Shown: positions 9,371 to 16,790 of the stretch, one piece after another
Position numbering within the stretch: the stretch's first letter is position 1
Layout of the letters: every line of letters begins with the position of its first letter
Source: an uncultured Prevotella sp.
Lineage (GTDB): Bacteria > Bacteroidota > Bacteroidia > Bacteroidales > Bacteroidaceae
Direction of reading: 5' to 3'
DNA: 40,764 nt
Assembly: GCA_946623195.1 (NCBI GenBank)
Contig: CAMOQW010000005.1
Coordinates: forward strand, 1-40,764
Notes under the pieces: generated by a model
Database searches by the model: none
What the model was told of the DNA's origin: nothing
The model's input: only the letters and a program-made list of their open reading frames with translations
Program-made: the position numbers and the translations under genes

Positions 9371-9384
9371 TAGTTTATAAACTA
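9371..9384. promoter_or_regulatory. 14-bp perfect palindrome upstream of the TIM-barrel gene
   Basis: TAGTTTATAAACTA is a perfect palindrome 5 bases before the start codon of the TIM-barrel gene. It lies in the only non-coding gap (9367-9446) in this part of the locus and is AT-rich, unlike the flanking genes. It could be a dimeric regulator site or part of an internal promoter for the DUF5123-susC-susD half of the operon. No good TAnnTTTG element is visible, so the function is uncertain. Confidence 0.35.
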
Positions 9385-9446
9385 TAAAGCTTTACGTTAT
9401 TTAAGACGTTTTATGATTTAGTATGTCATCAGCAGTAGTTGTTTTT

Positions 9447-12170
9447 TTATTTCTGGATGCCGAAGTCGGCCTGCTGGGCTTCCACTTCCTGCAGAAGCTG
9501 GGCTTTCTCGGAGTCGGAGAGGGATTTTTTAGGGGAGGTAGGGGAGGTAGGGGGGGGAGGTGTTGTAGGGGAGGTAGGGAGGTTGATGCCGTCGCAGAAG
9601 CTGTCCTGAGCGGGCACGCTCTCTATCACCAGTTCAGCGGGCGTGGGGGCATGAGTGCCGGGGTACTGTACTTCAGCTTTGATGCGAATCTTGCCGGCCT
9701 TGCGGGTGGAACGGATGAGCACGGGTGCCGAGCCCCATTCCACGGCGCGGGGGTTGGCATGGATGGCGGCATCGCCAATGATGCTGCCTTCACCCTCGAC
9801 GGTGAAGCAGATGTTTTCCTTGGCCAGTCGGCGTACGTGACCCAGGTCGTCGGTGACTTCACAGATGACGACGATGAAGTCGCTGCCGTCGGCAATGAGC
9901 TGGCTACCCATCTCGTCGGCACGAAGGCGCAACTTGGTGCTGCGGCGTGACGGCATCCTCTCGTCGGTGCAGACTACCTTTCCGCCGATGATGCCTTCCG
10001 CTACCATCTTGACGCTCTGCCACGACTTCCGGGTGTAGCTGTGGTTGCGGGCCTCGAAGAAATCCCAGGCGTTGCGGAAGACGACGGGAGCGGGAATCTT
10101 TCCGGAGGTGCCGGCGGCGTTGCCGTCAGCGTCGAGAACGGGGAGCGTCCAGTGGTGTTCGCCATCATACATGGTCAGGCGCACGGAGTCGCAGTTGGTA
10201 AAGACCGTCACGTCCCTTTCGCTGAACTGCGTCATCTCGTGGGCGATGGTGACCAGAGGTGAGGGGTGAGAGGTGAAGGGAGAGAGTGCGGCAGCAAACA
10301 TCGACAGGGCGGTCTTGGGCTGGCGGAAGGCATCGTAGATGCCACCCCAGTAGGGGTCGGGGTGGTAGCCGCGCTGATGGTCGAAGGGATGCCACTGACA
10401 GCCGCCAATGAATTGCCCCGTCGTATGAAAGAGCTCGTCGGTGCTTTTCCATAGCGACAGAGCTTGCGTCAGCATGGGACGCTCGCCCCAGGAGCGGGAG
10501 GCGCGGTTCAGGTTGTTGTGGGCATACCAGTCGTCTACCAGTTCACCGAACTCACGGGTGAAAATGCACTGTCTGGGTTTGTCGCTCTTGAAATCGTCGC
10601 CCGGCCAGCCGTAGACGACATCATAGTTGTCGGCCACACCGGCAGAATGCACGTCAGCAGCTGCCGCAGGGCGGTAGGGGTAGGGATATTCGTCCTTGGT
10701 AATCTGGAGGGCGTCGAGGGCGAACTGTTCCGGGAAGCGCGTCTCGTTGAGGATGGGTTCCCACATCAGCACGCTGGGGTGGTTGCGGTCGCGGCGGATG
10801 ATGAGGCGCGTGTTCTGCTGTACCTTGTGGGCCCAGCCTTCCATCTTGTTCCAGTACTGCCAGCCGGGGGTGGCCACGATGATGAAGAGTCCCAGCTCGT
10901 CGCAGGCATCCATGAAGGCAGGGTCTTGCGGATAGTGGGCCGTGCGGATTATGGTGAAACCGGCATTGCGCAGCCGTTTGGCATCGCGCCACTGCTGCGA
11001 GTTAGGCAGGGCGTTGCCCACGTAGGCAAAGTCCTGATGGCGGTTGGCGCCCACCAGTTGGTGGTAGCGCTTGCCGTTGAGGTAGAACCCCGGCTGGCGG
11101 CCTTGTGCATCGTCGGTACCTACGAATTCAAAGGAGCGGATGCCGATGCGGGTGATGCCGCCGTCGAGCGGCTGCCTGCCGTCACGTATGCGGGTATTTA
11201 TATGATATAAAAAAGGCGATTCAGGGGACCAGAGGCGGGGCTTCTTCACCAACAGGCGGTGGGTGACGGTGCGCGTCTCGCCAGGCAGTAGGCGGAGCTT
11301 GGTGCGCTGAGACAATGGCGCGGCATGGGAGGGCTGAGACGATGTCTCAGCATAGGGGGACAACGGGGACGAGGGGGACGAGGGAGGCGACAGGGGCGCG
11401 GCATCAGGCGACAGGGTGTTTTCTACGGTGATGGTCCGGGGCTTGGTGTCAGCGTTGCGCACTTCCGTGGTGATGAATACCTCAGCACTCTTCTCAGAGA
11501 TGTTGGCATAGTGGACGAAGATGCCGCCGCCCGCTACCTTGTTTTCCTCCAAGGCATCGGTGATGGCCACCTTCTGCTTGGCGATGAGCCAGACATCGCG
11601 ATAGATACCGCCATGATAGGCAAAGTCGAGCGTTACCTGAGGCTTGCCGGGAGGATAGGTCTTGTCGTCGCTGTTGTCGGCTTTGACAGCGATGACCAGC
11701 TCGTCGCCGACATGACAGCCCAGGGTGGTGAGATTCAGGGTGACGGGGAGATAGCCGCCTTCGTGCTGTAGCACCTGCTGACCGTTGACATAGATGGTCT
11801 GCTTGCCCATGATGGCCTCGAAATGGATGGTGACGTCGCGACCTTGACACTCAGCAGGCAGGCGGAAGTGCTTGCGATACCAGGCAATGCCCTGATAGTT
11901 GCGACAGCCGCTGGCTTCGGCAGGCATCAGCTGGACGGAGTGAGGTGTGCTGACCACTTCCCACGACTGGTCGTTGTAGCTTGCAGCTTCGGCTCCGGCG
12001 GCATCGCCCAAGTGGAAGCGCCAGCCGCTGTTGAAGTTCCATACCAGGCGACCGCTGTTCTCCAAGGGAAACAGACCGGCAACAGAAACCTCCCCTAACC
12101 CCCTTCCGTGGAGGGGACTTATGGAGAAGAGACCCAGAAAGAGGAGGAATAAGGCTTGTATCTTTCTCAT
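9447..12170 (-). CDS. GH2 family exo-beta-glycosidase with in-frame low-complexity insertions
   Basis: This 907-residue secreted glycoside hydrolase family 2 enzyme (beta-galactosidase/beta-glucuronidase type) has a jelly-roll sugar-binding domain (about 40-180), an Ig-like domain (about 190-330), a TIM barrel (about 335-625) and C-terminal Ig-like domains. The acid/base is E476 in WEPILNET and the likely nucleophile is E540 in TREFGE. RTAHYPQDPAFMDACDELG is the family signature upstream of the acid/base. I chose ATG 12170 (MRKIQALFLLFLGLF, a signal peptide). The frame is open to 12212, but those codons lie next to a palindromic element. Four segments look foreign to the fold: residues 17-28 (SPLHGRGLGEV), 256-282 (Ser/Pro), about 630-639 (SPFTSHPSPL) and about 860-880 (PTSPTTPPPPTSP). 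Linkage specificity is not readable. Confidence 0.9.
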   Translation of the reverse strand: MRKIQALFLLFLGLFSISPLHGRGLGEVSVAGLFPLENSGRLVWNFNSGWRFHLGDAAGAEAASYNDQSWEVVSTPHSVQLMPAEASGCRNYQGIAWYRKHFRLPAECQGRDVTIHFEAIMGKQTIYVNGQQVLQHEGGYLPVTLNLTTLGCHVGDELVIAVKADNSDDKTYPPGKPQVTLDFAYHGGIYRDVWLIAKQKVAITDALEENKVAGGGIFVHYANISEKSAEVFITTEVRNADTKPRTITVENTLSPDAAPLSPPSSPSSPLSPYAETSSQPSHAAPLSQRTKLRLLPGETRTVTHRLLVKKPRLWSPESPFLYHINTRIRDGRQPLDGGITRIGIRSFEFVGTDDAQGRQPGFYLNGKRYHQLVGANRHQDFAYVGNALPNSQQWRDAKRLRNAGFTIIRTAHYPQDPAFMDACDELGLFIIVATPGWQYWNKMEGWAHKVQQNTRLIIRRDRNHPSVLMWEPILNETRFPEQFALDALQITKDEYPYPYRPAAAADVHSAGVADNYDVVYGWPGDDFKSDKPRQCIFTREFGELVDDWYAHNNLNRASRSWGERPMLTQALSLWKSTDELFHTTGQFIGGCQWHPFDHQRGYHPDPYWGGIYDAFRQPKTALSMFAAALSPFTSHPSPLVTIAHEMTQFSERDVTVFTNCDSVRLTMYDGEHHWTLPVLDADGNAAGTSGKIPAPVVFRNAWDFFEARNHSYTRKSWQSVKMVAEGIIGGKVVCTDERMPSRRSTKLRLRADEMGSQLIADGSDFIVVICEVTDDLGHVRRLAKENICFTVEGEGSIIGDAAIHANPRAVEWGSAPVLIRSTRKAGKIRIKAEVQYPGTHAPTPAELVIESVPAQDSFCDGINLPTSPTTPPPPTSPTSPKKSLSDSEKAQLLQEVEAQQADFGIQK
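9532..9589 (+). repeat. G-rich tract with G-quadruplex pattern inside the GH2 gene
   Basis: The plus strand has at least five runs of three or more G separated by AGGTA-type spacers, with one run of seven G. The minus strand, which is the coding strand, encodes the Pro/Thr/Ser tail PTSPTTPPPPTSP near the C-terminus of the GH2 enzyme. The G-rich strand is the transcription template, so a quadruplex here could slow RNA polymerase. The repeated unit is roughly GGGGAGGTA. Confidence 0.8.
10256..10281 (-). repeat. CTCACC-type micro-repeat inside the GH2 gene
   Basis: On the coding strand this reads as near-repeats of CCTTCAC, CTCTCAC and CCCTCACC. It encodes SPFTSHPSPL between the end of the catalytic barrel (SMFAAAL) and the next conserved beta-strand (VTIAHEMTQFSERDVTVF). 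The inserted residues are rich in Ser, Pro, Thr and His and look like a linker extension. Confidence 0.6.
11311..11404 (-). repeat. 78-bp in-frame insertion bounded by direct repeats
   Basis: Two 16-bp direct repeats (11311-11326 and 11389-11404) match at 14 positions and share the exact core GGCGCGGCAT. They are 78 bp apart, which is 26 codons. In protein they give AAPLS twice in the GH2 Ig-like domain (residues about 256-282), with a Ser/Pro-rich stretch between them. The interval also contains a 7-bp hairpin, CTGAGAC (11334-11340) with GTCTCAG (11344-11350), and a plus-strand G-run tract at 11355-11396. Confidence 0.75.
12089..12120 (+). repeat. C/G-skewed micro-element, copy A (inside GH2 coding sequence)
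   Basis: Read on the plus strand it runs CCTCCCCTAACCCCC, a short loop, then GGAGGGGACTT. It has the same layout as the element at 12198-12233 in the opposite orientation. It lies directly after the GH2 signal peptide and encodes SPLHGRGLGEV (residues about 18-28), which no sugar-binding domain needs. This type of short element looks to me like the interspersed C/G-skewed repeats of Bacteroidota genomes. That is recollection, not a search. Confidence 0.6.
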
Positions 12171-12197
12171 GTTTACGTTTTTTAGTTCTTGATAGTA

Positions 12198-12233
12198 AAG
12201 CCCCCTCAGCAAGAGGGGGTGGGGGGGCTATTT
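12198..12233 (-). repeat. C/G-skewed palindromic micro-element, copy B (between esterase and GH2)
   Basis: Arms CCCCCTC (12201-12207) and GAGGGGG (12213-12219) form a 7-bp stem, followed by GGGGGGG at 12221-12227. Read on the minus strand it starts TAGCCCCCCCACCCCC, and its first three bases are the stop codon of the esterase gene (12228-12230). It may act as a weak transcription attenuator. It is inverted relative to copy A, and the two bracket the GH2 start codon. Confidence 0.65.
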
Positions 12234-13682
12234 CGGTTCGTTATAGTCGCCCTTGCTTTGACCATTGATGGTGCTGGTGTCCCAGTCATCGGTACGGAAG
12301 GAGGATACGGGCAGTCCGTCGTGCATCAGGTCGCCTACGGCCCAGTCCTTGAAGGCATAGCGCACGGCTGCGGGCTGCTTGACCCGGTCGGAAATGACAT
12401 AGACGTGATTGCGCGATACCCATACCTTTGAAGCCGGGTGGAATACGCGGTCAGGTCCGGCCACCTCGAAATTGTCGGACACCGTGGGGCCATGCTCCAG
12501 ATACACCCACTCCTTGGAGCGGTCGAAGGCGATGACGCAGGTGTCGTTCCGGAAGGCCACTTCCTTATAGACGGCAAAGTCGGGCAGGCCCTTCACCTCA
12601 TAGGTGTTGGCCAGTGCCAGGAGTGCCAGCCGCTCGCCGGCCTGTCGCTTTTTGCGTGGGTGGATGCCGTACTCCAAACCGGCATCCATCAGGACCGCCA
12701 TGCGGGCATTGGGTATCATGGCTTCAGCCTTCAACTGCTGCTCTCGCAACAGTTGACTGTCCTTCCACCCGATGAGGCTGTAGTCGTAAGGAGCTATCTG
12801 GCAGTAGTAGAAGGGGAAATCGCCCTGCTGCCAGTCCTCGCGCCACCCCTGCACCATGCGGGCCATGAGTGGCGCGTAGTAGTCGTAGCGGGGGATGTTG
12901 TCCTCGCCCTGATACCATATGGCCCCGCGCATGGTGTAGCCGATGAGAGGTCTCAGCTGTCCGTTGTAGAGCGCCGTAGGACAGCGCTGTTGCAACTTCT
13001 TGACGTCAGCCTCCGTCACATGCTGGTTGACCTTGGGGAATGCCTTCAGCCAGTCGGCCTGCATCCAGGCCTCGCAGGCCGAACCGCCCCAGGAGGTGGC
13101 GATGAGTCCGACGGGCACGCCCAGAGTCTGGCGCAGGGCCCGTCCGAAGTAGTATGCCGTAGCCGAGAAGTCGCGTACCGAGGCACTGTTGGCCTCGTCC
13201 CAGTGGCCCGTCACGCTGTCTGTGGGTGTCAGTGAGGCATGACGCTTGACGGTGAAGAGTCGCAGTTGGCTGTCCTTGCAGCGTAGGAGTTCTTCCGTGG
13301 TGCCCTCGACGGGCTGCTGCTTGAAGCCCTTCATCTGCATCTCCATGTTCGACTGGCCGGAGCATATCCACACCTCGCCAATCATCACATTGTTCAGCGT
13401 GACCGTCTCGCCATCCCTGAAGCTGATGGTGTAGGGGCCACCGGCCTCCGGGGTTTTCACCGTCACCTGAAAGCGTCCGTCCTTCCGGGCAGTCGCTGAA
13501 TAGGTCTTCTTGTCCCAAGGAGTCAGAATCAGCACCTTCTTCCCCGGTTCTGTCCAGCCCCAGATGTTACAGTCGGTTTGTTGTTGCAGCACCATGTTGT
13601 CAGCGAAGAAGTTCGGCAGTCGAACTTTGGCGGCAGCAGCTATTGCGCAGAGGGTGCAGAGAACGATGACGAGTCTTTTCAT
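12228..13682 (-). CDS. Sialate O-acetylesterase-type SGNH carbohydrate esterase
   Basis: This secreted 484-residue esterase has a signal peptide (residues 1-18, ends AIAAAA) followed by the family opening VRLPNFFADNMVLQQQ. The SGNH block I is CSGQSNMEMQMKG with the nucleophile serine at 111. Further family blocks are VPVGLIATSWGGSACEAWM and RGAIWYQGEDN. Members of this DUF303/SASA group remove O-acetyl groups from sialic acids or from plant glycans. Beside GH106 and GH2 enzymes a plant-glycan deacetylase is more likely than a sialic acid one (inference). The gap to GH106 upstream is 4 bases, so translation is probably coupled. The stop codon falls in a palindromic micro-element, so the natural C-terminus may have been altered by it. 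Confidence 0.88.
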   Translation of the reverse strand: MKRLVIVLCTLCAIAAAAKVRLPNFFADNMVLQQQTDCNIWGWTEPGKKVLILTPWDKKTYSATARKDGRFQVTVKTPEAGGPYTISFRDGETVTLNNVMIGEVWICSGQSNMEMQMKGFKQQPVEGTTEELLRCKDSQLRLFTVKRHASLTPTDSVTGHWDEANSASVRDFSATAYYFGRALRQTLGVPVGLIATSWGGSACEAWMQADWLKAFPKVNQHVTEADVKKLQQRCPTALYNGQLRPLIGYTMRGAIWYQGEDNIPRYDYYAPLMARMVQGWREDWQQGDFPFYYCQIAPYDYSLIGWKDSQLLREQQLKAEAMIPNARMAVLMDAGLEYGIHPRKKRQAGERLALLALANTYEVKGLPDFAVYKEVAFRNDTCVIAFDRSKEWVYLEHGPTVSDNFEVAGPDRVFHPASKVWVSRNHVYVISDRVKQPAAVRYAFKDWAVGDLMHDGLPVSSFRTDDWDTSTINGQSKGDYNEPK

Positions 13683-13686
13683 AATG

Positions 13687-16600
13687 CTATTTTTCTATTC
13701 TGATGACGGGTTGTGCCAGCAGTCCGGCAGGCAGCAGGCCGTCGCCCTCGGCACGATATTTGGCGTTGGTCCAGATGCCGTCGTAGGGAGCCTTGCCTTG
13801 GTCGGCACCACGCAGGGCATTGTGCCAGGTATTGACGACCTCGATGGCAATCTTGTTGTTGCCCTTTTTCACGGCATCAGTGATTTCCACCTCGTAGGGA
13901 GCTGTCCAGGCATAGCCGCAGTCCTTGCCGTTGACCCATACATGGGCGATGTCCTTGACATCCGGGAAGGTCAGCCAGACACGGCTCTTTGAAATCTGGC
14001 TCCTTTTCAGTTTCATGCTGGTGGTGTAGGTGGCATGACCGCTGAAATAGCGGATGTGGTCGTCGCCGTGCTTGCTCCAATCGAAGGGAGACTGCTGCTT
14101 CAGCTTCTGGCCCGTCTCTTTGAATACCACGTCCCAAGGCTGTTCGATGGTCTCAAATTTTGGTTTTATGGTTCCCACCTGCGTGAAGATTTTTTCACCC
14201 TCGACGGAAAAAGTCTTGTTACCCATATTGACAAACAGCGAGCCGTATGGAGGTAGCGTGATGCTGCCGTTGAACGGTGTGGTCACATTAGTCAGCGGGT
14301 TATACACGACGGCCGTCTGGGAAGTCTGGCGGAACTGTGGCTTGAAGGTCTGCTCCCGGTTCGTCTGGTTCGACAGGAAATAGAGGTCGAAGTCATCACC
14401 GGCACGGTGGGTGTAGGCGATGCCTTCAGGCAGCACCACGTCTTGGGGCAGACGGTCGAAGGAGTTTCCGTTGTAGGGTTTATACAAAACGAGCACCCCC
14501 CTATCGGCCAGCGTTGACAGTTGCTGGTGTACGGCTTTCGTCAGGGCGGTGCCTTCCGGAACGACCAATACCTTATAGTTAAAGGGCTGGGTGAGCAGGG
14601 CATCCTTGTTCATGGAGTCGTACTGGTAGCCGTGCAAGGGATTGATCCAATCCTTCAGGTCGAGGATGCCGGCCGAATGGCGCACGCCGACAGGCGACTC
14701 CGTCATGGGTTGTCCCTGGTTGGCGAGACGGGCACGTTCAGCGGCTACCCGCTCCGGTCCGAAGAGTCCCGGCAGCATGGGCACCAGGCGGTCAGGAGTC
14801 AAAGCACGGCTGGGGAGCTCTTCACCCGTATAGACGGCGATGTCCACTACGGGTCGGCCCTGTTGCAGCAGGTTCTGGCAACGGGTGATGTAGTCAACAA
14901 GCCCCTTCGACTCCGCGAACCAGGTCTGGTCGCGCTGGAAGAAGAGGCCAATGCCGTCGAGCGTCATTCCCGGTTTCCTGTCGAGCCAGGGATTATGCGT
15001 ATTGACATGGAAGAAGAGCCGGTTCATGCCGAGTGCAAAGTTACGGTCGAGCAGGGGCTTGATCATGGCCGGCGTCTCGTTCCAGACACCCCGCACCTCC
15101 GTAAACCCTTCAGCCTGTACGATGTTCTTGCCGTAGACGTGGGCGGCACTGATAGCGTCCAGCATATCGTTCGGTTTGTCGTGGGTAGGCGAGTTCAGCC
15201 AGTATTCGCCCATGGGCAGGTCTACGTATCTGTAATGCTCCATACCGTCGGAAACCATTGTGGGAGCCACGCTTTCCGAAGACAGCAGCACACCATACTG
15301 GCGGGCTTTCTGTGCGCAGGTGGCAAAGAACACCTCGTTGGTCAGTTCGTTGATGGTCTGACGTACCTCGCGCAGCATCAAGTCGCCTTCAATCATGGCG
15401 ACACCGGCCATGATGGGTAATACCTGTTTGAGGTCATAGCCGCGACGGCGGATGAACTCATTCAGGAACAGGCGGCTCCAGTTCTGGCTGCCACACTCCC
15501 AAGAGTCGACGTGCATGTATTTGATGACCTCATGATGAGGGCGCTGCATGAACTTGCCAAACCAGTTGTCAATCTGCTTCTCGACAGCCTCGCGGGAGAA
15601 CTTGTCGCACTCCAGGCCTTTTCCGCCACCGCCCGTTGCATTGGTATGGCCCGTTGATGTATAGCCCATTCGCAGGATGCGGTAGGTGCCGCCTAACAGA
15701 TTCACGTCAACAATGTCGCCATTCAGGGGAATATGTACCAGGTCGGAGGCATAGAGGCAGTCCTTCTCACGGATGTCTGATGAGGGCGTGTCAGGGGCGA
15801 TGCGCCATACGTAGCCGGCCTTGCCTTCCCAGTTGTCGATGGTCGGCATGGTGCCCAAGCGCAGATTCTTCAGTCGTAATACCGGTTTCCATTTTGCAGC
15901 GTCCAGGTCTTCTGCTCCGGGTTCCGTTCCTTCCGGTGTCCATTCGAAACGGAAGAAGCGGGCTTTCGTAGGCGGGATGCTGAAGGTGGTCTTGAAACCG
16001 GTGTTTTGCCAGCCCTGTCTTGGTGGCGTCAGCTGTTTCACCTCACGGAACGTGATGCCGTCGTCGGATGCTTTCACCAGCAGCCGCTGGCACTGGATGT
16101 TGTTACCTGACGGTTCTATCTCCACATTGAAAATCAGTGTGGGTTGTTTCATCTCGTATTGCAGCCAGCAAGGCTTGTCGGCACAATATACCCCCTTGTC
16201 GTTGATGGTGACTTCAGGGGAACAGCTTGTCTTCTTGCCATCCTTGAAAGAGTAGTGCATCTGCAGATCGCCTTCCCTATAGGCAAAGATTTCCTCATTG
16301 AGCTCGGCTACGGGAATGGCATAGGTGGCGATATCCTCGTAACAGTTCTCATAGTGCTGAGGCTTTGGCATGGCGAAATGGTGAGAGCCGCCGCGAACGA
16401 TGGTGTCGCAGAAGACAATCCTCTGCATCGACTCCTCCGGCTTAATCCATGGGCCGCCAGCCAGTGCGAACCCGTCGCAGACATGGATGCCCATCTCCAA
16501 ACCAAGCGAGTCGGCCTGAGCCAGCGAGTAGTCTACCAGTCGCCAGAAGTGATCACTGAGGGCATTGGCCTGCCCATTGTATTCCGGGTGCTCCTGAGTG

Positions 16601-16788
16601 CCGCGAACGGGCATCAGGTAGCAGCCTCCCAGTCCTGCATCCTTCATGGCTTGCAGGTCGGCCTTGATGCCTTGCTCGGTGACGGCACCATACATCCAAT
16701 ACCAAAAAGTCCAGGGCTTCGTGGTGTCAGCAATAGCGAATTGCCAACAGCTCATAGCAAATAGCGATAATATTGTTAATCTTCTCAT
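13687..16788 (-). CDS. GH106 family alpha-L-rhamnosidase
   Basis: This secreted 1033-residue enzyme belongs to glycoside hydrolase family 106, whose known members are alpha-L-rhamnosidases acting on pectic side chains and plant glycosides. Recognition rests on the start of the mature protein, KPWTFWYWMYGAVTEQGIKADLQAMKDAGLGG, and on the catalytic-barrel segment with KYMHVDSWECGSQNW and the region following it. The C-terminal part (from about residue 880) is a galactose-binding-like beta-sandwich (VWVNGKDCGYAWTAPYEVEIT). The signal peptide (residues 1-20) contains CWQFAIA, encoded by a run that looks like a micro-repeat. Only 2 bases separate it from the GH2 gene upstream and 4 from the esterase downstream. 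The family call is strong. Substrate is inferred. Confidence 0.92.
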   Translation of the reverse strand: MRRLTILSLFAMSCWQFAIADTTKPWTFWYWMYGAVTEQGIKADLQAMKDAGLGGCYLMPVRGTQEHPEYNGQANALSDHFWRLVDYSLAQADSLGLEMGIHVCDGFALAGGPWIKPEESMQRIVFCDTIVRGGSHHFAMPKPQHYENCYEDIATYAIPVAELNEEIFAYREGDLQMHYSFKDGKKTSCSPEVTINDKGVYCADKPCWLQYEMKQPTLIFNVEIEPSGNNIQCQRLLVKASDDGITFREVKQLTPPRQGWQNTGFKTTFSIPPTKARFFRFEWTPEGTEPGAEDLDAAKWKPVLRLKNLRLGTMPTIDNWEGKAGYVWRIAPDTPSSDIREKDCLYASDLVHIPLNGDIVDVNLLGGTYRILRMGYTSTGHTNATGGGGKGLECDKFSREAVEKQIDNWFGKFMQRPHHEVIKYMHVDSWECGSQNWSRLFLNEFIRRRGYDLKQVLPIMAGVAMIEGDLMLREVRQTINELTNEVFFATCAQKARQYGVLLSSESVAPTMVSDGMEHYRYVDLPMGEYWLNSPTHDKPNDMLDAISAAHVYGKNIVQAEGFTEVRGVWNETPAMIKPLLDRNFALGMNRLFFHVNTHNPWLDRKPGMTLDGIGLFFQRDQTWFAESKGLVDYITRCQNLLQQGRPVVDIAVYTGEELPSRALTPDRLVPMLPGLFGPERVAAERARLANQGQPMTESPVGVRHSAGILDLKDWINPLHGYQYDSMNKDALLTQPFNYKVLVVPEGTALTKAVHQQLSTLADRGVLVLYKPYNGNSFDRLPQDVVLPEGIAYTHRAGDDFDLYFLSNQTNREQTFKPQFRQTSQTAVVYNPLTNVTTPFNGSITLPPYGSLFVNMGNKTFSVEGEKIFTQVGTIKPKFETIEQPWDVVFKETGQKLKQQSPFDWSKHGDDHIRYFSGHATYTTSMKLKRSQISKSRVWLTFPDVKDIAHVWVNGKDCGYAWTAPYEVEITDAVKKGNNKIAIEVVNTWHNALRGADQGKAPYDGIWTNAKYRAEGDGLLPAGLLAQPVIRIEK

Positions 16789-16790
16789 AT

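Noticed and set aside
12171..12212. Upstream start for the GH2 gene giving a longer N-terminus
   Set aside because: The extra 14 codons derive from the edge of an intergenic palindromic element and would bury the signal peptide. ATG 12170 gives a normal secretion signal.
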